This document shows positions 58,398-64,000 of a DNA stretch of 64,000 nucleotides, piece after piece. Within the stretch, counting starts at the first letter, position 1. The number at the start of each line of letters is the position of its first letter. Origin of the DNA: Labilibaculum sp. K2S (lineage in GTDB: Bacteria > Bacteroidota > Bacteroidia > Bacteroidales > Marinifilaceae); assembly GCF_030372765.1 (NCBI RefSeq), contig NZ_JAUCMW010000017.1, forward strand, positions 1-64,000. The letters run 5' to 3'. The position numbers were made by a program, and so were the translations under genes. The notes beneath the pieces are model-generated. The model had not been told where the DNA came from. It was given only the letters and a program-made list of their open reading frames with translations, and did no database searches.

Positions 58398-59423
58398 ATG
58401 AAGAAAAGGCTAAGCATTTTTATTGCATTTTTAATATACGTAATTGCCATACTGGGAATTAAATATTTTGAGGGGCAATCGCCTGATTCAAATATCAAGA
58501 CAATTGGAGATGCTTTTTGGTATGCCATTGTTACTCTTACAACGGTGGGATACGGTGATTTTTATCCAGTAACATTTGCGGGTAAAATTATTGGCTTACT
58601 TGTAATTATTGGAAGTTTGGGAATATTGGGATTTGTTATTGGTGAAGTAACTGTTAGATTTAATCAGTATATGGAAAAGAAAAAAAGTGGTTTCTGGGGA
58701 AGTGATTTTGATAATCATTACATCATTATTGGCTGGAATGAATTTGGACAAAAAGTTGCCAGTCAAATTATTCAGGCAGGACAAAAAGTAGCTTTTGTAA
58801 CCAACAACAAAGCTGATTTGGATTTGATTTCTGATTTGTACTCTTCGAAAAATACATTTAGTCTTTTTGCTGATTATTCTAATGTTGAAGCTTTAAATAA
58901 AGTGAATGTTGAGCGTTCAAAAAGAATATTTGTGAATTTCGATGACGATTCGGAAACCTTGGTTTTTGTGATCAACCTAAAGAAAAGATACCCTGAGGCA
59001 AATGTAGTTGTTACTTGTTTAAACCCTAGTTTGAGAGAAACTTTTGTGAATGCAGGTATTGTTCATGTAATTGCACAGAGTGAAGTTGCTTCAAAACTAG
59101 TTGCATCCTACTTGTTCGAACCTTATGTAGCTACCTATACCGAAGATTTAATTTCTACAAGTGTTGCTGATGAAGATTCGGACATTCAGCAGTATATAAT
59201 TACTGCAGATTGCGATTTTTCCGGTGAGGAATATATGGCTGCTTTCATGAAACTGAAGCTGGATCATAACGCAATTTTAATTGGAATGGTGAAGGAGGGC
59301 AGGTTAATGAAGAATCCGCCAAAGGGAACAATGATTGCAACGGGTGATTACTTGATTTTAATCTCCAGCGGAGAAACTAAAAAGAATCTGGAGAATTTCT
59401 TTGGTGTGAAGGAAGGTGAGTAA
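58398..59423 (+). CDS. Two-helix potassium channel with RCK (TrkA-N/TrkA-C) domain
   Basis: 341 residues from the ATG at 58398 (an upstream GTG would overlap speD). Membrane helices LSIFIAFLIYVIAILGI and IIGLLVIIGSLGILGFV flank the selectivity filter TLTTVGYGD (49-54). The RCK Rossmann core follows (NHYIIIGWNEFGQKVASQI), then a TrkA-C-like end (DYLILISSGETKKNLENFF). This is MthK/Kch-type architecture. It is last in the operon. Polyamines block many K+ channels from the inside, so linkage to polyamine genes is of interest. Convergent with rnhA, only 7 bp apart. Confidence 0.92.
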   Translation: MKKRLSIFIAFLIYVIAILGIKYFEGQSPDSNIKTIGDAFWYAIVTLTTVGYGDFYPVTFAGKIIGLLVIIGSLGILGFVIGEVTVRFNQYMEKKKSGFWGSDFDNHYIIIGWNEFGQKVASQIIQAGQKVAFVTNNKADLDLISDLYSSKNTFSLFADYSNVEALNKVNVERSKRIFVNFDDDSETLVFVINLKKRYPEANVVVTCLNPSLRETFVNAGIVHVIAQSEVASKLVASYLFEPYVATYTEDLISTSVADEDSDIQQYIITADCDFSGEEYMAAFMKLKLDHNAILIGMVKEGRLMKNPPKGTMIATGDYLILISSGETKKNLENFFGVKEGE

Positions 59424-59430
59424 TGGAATT

Positions 59431-59889
59431 TTATTCAGGATTATACCCGACATCATCAGGTAGATTAGGAGCTTGCGAAGCGATAACTGCCAGTTGATCG
59501 GCACGTTCGTTTCCCGGAATGTTAGCATGACCTTTGATCCAAACAAATTTTACGTTGTGCTTTTTGTAAATTTCAAGAAATCGCATCCATAAATCGGCAT
59601 TCTTTTTTCCTTTAAAGCGCTTTTGAACCCATCCAAAAACCCACTTTTTCTCAACCGAATCAACTACGTACTTGGAGTCGGAATAAATGGTAACATCACA
59701 ACCAGGAGTTTTTAGAGCTTCCAATCCAACAATTACAGCCATCAGCTCCATTCTGTTGTTTGTAGTAAGCTTAAATCCCTGATTTAAATCTTTTCGATGT
59801 TTACCCGAAATCAGAACAACTCCGTATCCGCCCGGTCCGGGGTTTCCACTTGCTGCTCCATCAGTATACATGCTTATTTTAGTCGACAT
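59431..59889 (-). CDS. rnhA: Ribonuclease HI
   Basis: 152 residues. It has YTDGAASGNPGPGGYG at the start with the first catalytic Asp, Glu in NNRMELMAVIVGL, Asp in IYSDSKYVVDSVEKKW, and the final Asp in GNERADQLA with the nearby His in WIKGHANIPGN. It cleaves RNA in RNA-DNA hybrids. No hybrid-binding domain is added. Monocistronic, convergent with the K+ channel gene. Confidence 0.95.
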   Translation of the reverse strand: MSTKISMYTDGAASGNPGPGGYGVVLISGKHRKDLNQGFKLTTNNRMELMAVIVGLEALKTPGCDVTIYSDSKYVVDSVEKKWVFGWVQKRFKGKKNADLWMRFLEIYKKHNVKFVWIKGHANIPGNERADQLAVIASQAPNLPDDVGYNPE

Positions 59890-60245
59890 ATTCTATATTT
59901 GGGGTTTTTCAAATCAAAAGTAAGAAAAAATGAGATTCAGAAAGGATAAATGATGTATAAGAAAAAAAGGTTACGGAATTTGTTCCTGATTTTTCCAAGT
60001 TGTAAACAGCACAAACTCTTTTGTAAATGGGATAAGATGATTTTGAATAAGGAAAAGGGATTTTAGGTACCGGGACAAACCAATTGGTGTATGCTTACTT
60101 ACTATTTTCGCTCTGCTTACTGCAACTTTTTGCATTGCTTACCGCAAATTTTTGCGGTAGTGTTCGCAATTTATTGCGATAAGCAGGCAAGAACAGACTA
60201 TAAATTTGGATATTTTAATTTCTCCTTTGTAGCCTTTAAAATCCT
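59890..60245. other. Gene-free stretch with three adjacent gcaa/ttgc hairpins
   Basis: No credible gene; a 66-residue frame here has poor composition. Three small inverted repeats follow one another: tgcaactttttgca (60121-60134), accgcaaatttttgcggt (60141-60158) and tcgcaatttattgcga (60164-60179). They are joined by tgctta/gataagc segments. The stem and loop pattern is alike in all three. It could be a small RNA, a protein-binding array or a REP-like element. Confidence 0.55.
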
Positions 60246-60280
60246 TAAAAAAAGGATGTCCGAATTATTCGAACATCCTT
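60246..60280 (-). terminator. Intrinsic terminator of the S46 peptidase gene
   Basis: Stem aaggatgt-cgaat / attcg-acatcctt (60252-60280) with one mismatch. On the minus strand it is followed by a seven-base T-run. It lies about 80 bp behind the peptidase stop at 60358. Confidence 0.9.
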
Positions 60281-60357
60281 ACTTATCTTGATATAATTTT
60301 ATAATTGTAATGTAAATCAATTTGTTGATTCGCATCCAAAATTTTACATCTATTTTT

Positions 60358-62535
60358 TTACTTCACAATGGTCATTTCGTCAATCAGATTTTGAGCACCG
60401 GCAAACTTATCAATAATGAAAAGAGTGTAGCGAATGTCAAGATTGATACATCTTTGCAGATTTTCTTCAAAATCGATATCACCAGACATGGCCTCAGAGT
60501 TACCATCAAAAGCAGTTCCAATTAATTCTCCGTTTCCGTTGATTACAGGAGAACCTGAGTTACCTCCGGTAATATCACTGTTGGTTAAGAAACAAACAGG
60601 TAAGTTGCCGTTTTTATCGGCATACTGACCGAAGTCTTTTTTATTGTACAGCTCTTTTAGTTTAGCAGGAACAACAAACTCATCATTTGTAGGATCTTCT
60701 TTTTCCATTACTCCTTTAAGAGTCGTGAAATGCTTATAGTAAACGCCATCCTTTGGAGTGTATCCACCAACATTTCCATAAGTTAAACGGATAGATGAAT
60801 TTGCATCCGGAGCCAGGTTTTTCTTTTTATTGATTTGCATTAAGCCATCAACAAACAGGCGTTTCCCTTTTTGCAATTGATCAGATCCTTTTGATAATTC
60901 AGCTCTAATCTCTTTGTATTTAGCAATAATTGAGTTACCTATTTTGAAAGCGATATCATTTTCAAGAGTTTCTAGTTTTGGATCATCAAGAAATTTATTG
61001 AAACTTTCAGATGTAGCAAAAATGGAGTTTGAATAAACGTCAGAAGCTAATTTGTCAAAGTCGTTGTTGTATTCTTCGCTAAAAGTTTTGAATATCTCCG
61101 GCTGTTGCTCTGCTGGAATATTCTCTTCGTACATTTTGTACAAACCAGCCATCAGTTTTTGATCAGTTGGAGCATTGTAATCTTTATAGAATCCTTCGGC
61201 AGCATGACGGTAACCAGTAATTGCCTTCTCAATTGCCGTTGTGTCTGGAGTTTCAGCCTCAAGTAACGATTTTAGACCTCCTAGTTGAATCGCAAAAATT
61301 GGCATTTCCGCACCGCTTAGCAAAGCTTCTCTTAAGTAGGAACTGGCATTCATTACTTCTTTACGTTCTGCATAAACCTGAGCAATCATTTCAAGAGCTT
61401 TTCCATATTTAGCTTCTCGTTTTGATTTTTTATTTGCCCATTCAAGATATTCCTTTTCAATTTCTTTTTTGTGCCCCATTGTATTCAACTTTGCAAGAGC
61501 TTTGTTTTGCTCGTTTGAATATTTCCAATAGTTTGCACTCTGAGCATGTTTGGCCGCATATTGAATACGAACTTTTGCATCTTTAAGCATATCTTCCTTC
61601 ATAATATCCAATTTTAAAGTACGGATATCGTAACGGTTTTGGTTGGTGATTTTCATTGTTTCTTCCAAACCAAAAGAGGTAAGATAGCGGTCAGTAGTTC
61701 CAGGGAATCCCATAATCATTGCAAAATCCTGTTCTTCTACACCTTTGGCAGAAACAGGAAGGTGGTGCTTTGGTTTTAATGGAATGTTATTATCTGAGTA
61801 ATCAGCAGGTTTTCCATCAGGTCCTGTGTAAATTCTGAACATAGAGAAATCTGCAGTGTGACGCGGCCACATCCAGTTGTCTGTATCGCCGCCAAATTTA
61901 CCCATTGATTGCGGAGGAGCTCCAACTAAACGAACATCTTTATAAATTACATATACAAAAAGGAAATATTGATTTCCCTCAAACATGCTTTTAACATTAG
62001 CTTTATAGTCTGTTCCCTCTTCAGCTTTTTTCTCCAATTCTACAGCAACTTTTTCAATTGCTTTGTAGCGATCTTCCTCAGTCATTTCGTCATTCACTAC
62101 CGAAAGAACTTCTTTCGATACATCTTCCATGCGAACTAATATAGAGGCTGTAACACCTGGATTGGTGAGCTCTTCATTTTTATCGTAAGCCCAAAATCCA
62201 TCTGAAAGATAATCATGTTCTGTTGTAGAGTGTGATTGAAGAGCACTGAATCCACAGTGATGATTTGTGAGAAATAAACCTTGATCAGAAATAATTTCAC
62301 CAGTACAGAAATGACGGAATGGTCTTCCTTCAAACCCTAAACCCACAACGGCATCTTTTAAACAACTTTTATTGATGCTGTAAATATCATCGGCAGATAA
62401 TTTTAAACCTTTTGCCTTCATTTCGGCAACATTCTTATTTAATAAAGATAAAAGCCACATGCCTTCATCTGCTTTTGCATTGGAAAAGCTAAGTAGTAAG
62501 CTTAATCCCAAAATTAATGATGCAAATTTTCTCAT
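60358..62535 (-). CDS. S46-family dipeptidyl-peptidase, DPP7-like
   Basis: 725 residues with a signal peptide (MRKFASLILGLSLLLSFSNA). Serine-peptidase triad: His in LTNHHCGFSALQ, Asp in GGDTDNWMWPRHTADFS, Ser660 in GGNSGSPVIN. The residue 18 positions after the Ser is Gly (TAFDGNSEA). DPP7 has Gly there and DPP11 has Arg, so preference for hydrophobic rather than acidic residues is expected. It releases dipeptides in the periplasm from peptides taken up as amino-acid source. A 5' inverted repeat lies 26 bp before the start, and a strong terminator behind it. Confidence 0.94.
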   Translation of the reverse strand: MRKFASLILGLSLLLSFSNAKADEGMWLLSLLNKNVAEMKAKGLKLSADDIYSINKSCLKDAVVGLGFEGRPFRHFCTGEIISDQGLFLTNHHCGFSALQSHSTTEHDYLSDGFWAYDKNEELTNPGVTASILVRMEDVSKEVLSVVNDEMTEEDRYKAIEKVAVELEKKAEEGTDYKANVKSMFEGNQYFLFVYVIYKDVRLVGAPPQSMGKFGGDTDNWMWPRHTADFSMFRIYTGPDGKPADYSDNNIPLKPKHHLPVSAKGVEEQDFAMIMGFPGTTDRYLTSFGLEETMKITNQNRYDIRTLKLDIMKEDMLKDAKVRIQYAAKHAQSANYWKYSNEQNKALAKLNTMGHKKEIEKEYLEWANKKSKREAKYGKALEMIAQVYAERKEVMNASSYLREALLSGAEMPIFAIQLGGLKSLLEAETPDTTAIEKAITGYRHAAEGFYKDYNAPTDQKLMAGLYKMYEENIPAEQQPEIFKTFSEEYNNDFDKLASDVYSNSIFATSESFNKFLDDPKLETLENDIAFKIGNSIIAKYKEIRAELSKGSDQLQKGKRLFVDGLMQINKKKNLAPDANSSIRLTYGNVGGYTPKDGVYYKHFTTLKGVMEKEDPTNDEFVVPAKLKELYNKKDFGQYADKNGNLPVCFLTNSDITGGNSGSPVINGNGELIGTAFDGNSEAMSGDIDFEENLQRCINLDIRYTLFIIDKFAGAQNLIDEMTIVK

Positions 62536-62560
62536 TTTATTTACTTTAAATTTTTAATAT

Positions 62561-62593
62561 AACCGAACTGGTTTTTGGTAAACCAGAATGGTT
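62561..62593 (-). promoter_or_regulatory. Inverted repeat just upstream of the S46 peptidase start
   Basis: aacc-gaa-ctggttt (62561-62574) and aaaccag-aat-ggtt (62580-62593) form an interrupted 11-bp stem. It lies 26-58 bp before the start codon at 62535, in the likely 5' leader or promoter. It could be an operator or a leader hairpin. Confidence 0.4.
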
Positions 62594-62801
62594 ATTAGTT
62601 GTTATAAGTATTTAGTTGGTTAGCAAAGTTAATATTAATATACGATTACATTTTTCTGTGAAAAATGCTAAAAAGCGCATATAAAAATAATCAACTATTA
62701 ATCAGCATGTTGTACTTTTTTTGGATGCTGAAAATTAGATGAACCCTGTGTTTTTCTCGTCAAATAGAATTGATAATTGCTTGTTAATGAGCTGTTTTTC
62801 C

Positions 62802-63407
62802 TCAAAATTTTAATTCGAGCTGATTTGAAAGCAGGGAAAAAGTTTTTCGGTGGATGGGATTGATTCCGTGTTCCTGAATGGCCATGCGATGTTTTTTGGT
62901 TGGATAACCTTTGTTATTTTTCCAATCGTAGCAAGGAAATTTCTCATGCTCGGATAACATGTAATCGTCTCGATAGGTTTTTGCCAAAACAGAAGCTGCA
63001 GCAATAGATAAGTATTTTCCATCTCCCTTAATGATACAGGTATGATTGATATCAGGATAGGGAGTGAAGCGGTTTCCATCAATAAGCAGATGTTCAGGTG
63101 TAATTTTGAGTTGCTCAACAGCTCGGTGCATGGCTAAAAAAGATGCATTTAAAATATTAATCTGATCAATTTCTATATGGCTAACAATTCCAACAGCCCA
63201 GGCAATTGCTTCTTTCTGAATTACTTCACGAAGCAAGTATCTGTTTTTTTCAGAGAGTTTTTTTGAATCGTTTAATATTTTGTTCGAGAAATTTTTAGGT
63301 AAGATTACTGCCGATGCAAATACGGGGCCGGCAAGACAACCTCGTCCTGCTTCGTCGCAACCGGCTTCAATCATATTTTTGTGTAAATAGGAGGCTAATT
63401 CATTCAT
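62802..63407 (-). CDS. rnhB: Ribonuclease HII
   Basis: 201 residues. It has the family start EAGCDEAGRGCLAGPVFASA with catalytic Asp-Glu, a further Asp in LLIDGNRFTP and another in SVLAKTYRDDYM, and GYPTKKHRMAIQEHG near the end. It removes ribonucleotides and RNA primers from DNA. It sits close to the RNase HI gene of the same window, with the peptidase between. Monocistronic. Confidence 0.95.
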   Translation of the reverse strand: MNELASYLHKNMIEAGCDEAGRGCLAGPVFASAVILPKNFSNKILNDSKKLSEKNRYLLREVIQKEAIAWAVGIVSHIEIDQINILNASFLAMHRAVEQLKITPEHLLIDGNRFTPYPDINHTCIIKGDGKYLSIAAASVLAKTYRDDYMLSEHEKFPCYDWKNNKGYPTKKHRMAIQEHGINPIHRKTFSLLSNQLELKF

Positions 63408-63471
63408 AGATGCAATATTTATCTGTAAAAATAGATCGAATTTTCTATGGAATCAAATTGCATCTGTTAAA

Positions 63472-64000
63472 TTAATTTTTGTATTTAATAATTCGGGCGC
63501 CGTCAATAAATTCAGACTTTACACTTTTAGGATTGTCTATTATTTCATAGAATTCATCGAAATAATTCAAGGCACGTTCTTTTTCCTTATCATCCAGATA
63601 AGGAAAATTTGTGTATAGCTTGTATAAAAACTCTTTTTTCATTCTAAATTCCCTGAAAATACATTCCAGTTCTTCATCGGTTCGTTGATAACCTCTGTAA
63701 AGCCGTTCGTGAATAGACTGAATATCTAATTTTGCATTAGGGGTGGCATATGGAGCATCTACCAAACTGGCCCAGTCAAAATCATAGGGTACTGTTATTA
63801 AACGAGAAGTTGGTGTTTTCGAAATAAGCTTGATATTATGGAGGGTTGGAACTCCCCAATCTGTATTCCCAACCATGTATTGAAAGATGGCAAGTTTGGT
63901 TACTTTACCAATATTGGTTCTGTCTTGATGAACCTTTTTGTCGTAACGGACTATCTTGCCATTCCTTGCGGCCATTTTTTTAAAATCTTCTATAAAGAAT
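63472..64000 (-). CDS. C-terminal part of a possible kinase-fold protein, cut by the window edge
   Basis: The frame is open to the window end: upstream of the Met at 63975 it reads FFIEDFKK without a stop, so the true start lies outside. About 175 C-terminal residues are seen. Motifs FQYMVGNTDW and VPYDFDWASLVDAPYA give an N-x-D ... D-F-D arrangement like the catalytic and metal loops of HipA/CotH-type kinase folds. That is a resemblance only; I do not recognise the exact family. A helical, acidic end follows. Confidence 0.6.
   Translation of the reverse strand, partial: FFIEDFKKMAARNGKIVRYDKKVHQDRTNIGKVTKLAIFQYMVGNTDWGVPTLHNIKLISKTPTSRLITVPYDFDWASLVDAPYATPNAKLDIQSIHERLYRGYQRTDEELECIFREFRMKKEFLYKLYTNFPYLDDKEKERALNYFDEFYEIIDNPKSVKSEFIDGARIIKYKN

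Noticed and set aside
60091..60291. 66-residue ORF on the plus strand
   Set aside because: It runs through the three hairpins and the terminator of the peptidase gene, has an odd Cys/Phe/Tyr-rich composition and no neighbour on that strand.

Overview
The window looks like a chromosomal segment of a low-GC Bacteroidota bacterium. The cues are an S46 dipeptidyl-peptidase, a TonB receptor with a carboxypeptidase-regulatory domain, two DUF4249 lipoproteins, LytS-type kinases with TPR repeats, ABC permeases with an M1-like domain, and sparse Shine-Dalgarno signals. A full mevalonate branch and the composite efflux cluster recall marine Marinifilaceae/Marinilabiliales, but that placement is inference. 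I saw no rRNA or tRNA gene, no CRISPR array and no intact insertion sequence.

Region by region. 13-6331 (minus) is a Qat anti-phage defence operon, qatA-qatB-qatC-qatD, followed by a fifth co-oriented gene with a DUF6883 domain. 6332-7605 has no gene but holds about six degenerate units of 72-136 bp, each with a short hairpin. 7606-9402 is accessory: a small secreted protein, a membrane protein with an overlapping small ORF, and a helix-turn-helix remnant. 9682-26624 is an export locus bracketed by two paralogous rhodaneses. It has an ABC ATPase, an ABC permease fused to an M1-like domain without its zinc motif, TolC, a periplasmic adaptor, an RND pump, a second RND pump fused to an ABC ATPase, and a last ABC permease, all read leftward. 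26687-34537 (minus) is a TonB receptor operon with two DUF4249 paralogues, a small exported protein and a large exported macroglobulin-like protein. 34755-36444 carries an AlkC-like DNA repair protein and an NfeD protein.

36730-43305 (plus) is an acyl-CoA dehydrogenase followed by the mevalonate pathway: IPP isomerase type 2, HMG-CoA reductase, a GYDIA-type GHMP kinase, diphosphomevalonate decarboxylase and mevalonate kinase. 43357-47369 holds two tandem paralogous TPR sensor kinases without a response regulator. Then come a FadL-type porin, a Fic protein whose catalytic His is Leu, and sucCD. 52806-59423 (plus) is a membrane-stress style operon: YbjN-like, PspA, DUF4178, a Ser/Arg-rich protein, DUF350, membrane-anchored spermidine synthase, AdoMet decarboxylase and a K+ channel. 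It resembles the E. coli yjf cluster with a polyamine module added. 59431-64000 (minus) has RNase HI, an S46 peptidase of DPP7 type, RNase HII and a gene cut by the window edge.

The strongest leads are the Qat operon with its fifth gene and the adjacent hairpin-unit array, the RND-ABC fusion whose nucleotide-binding domain seems split by a four-helix membrane insert, the polyamine/PspA/K+ channel operon, and the His-less Fic protein.
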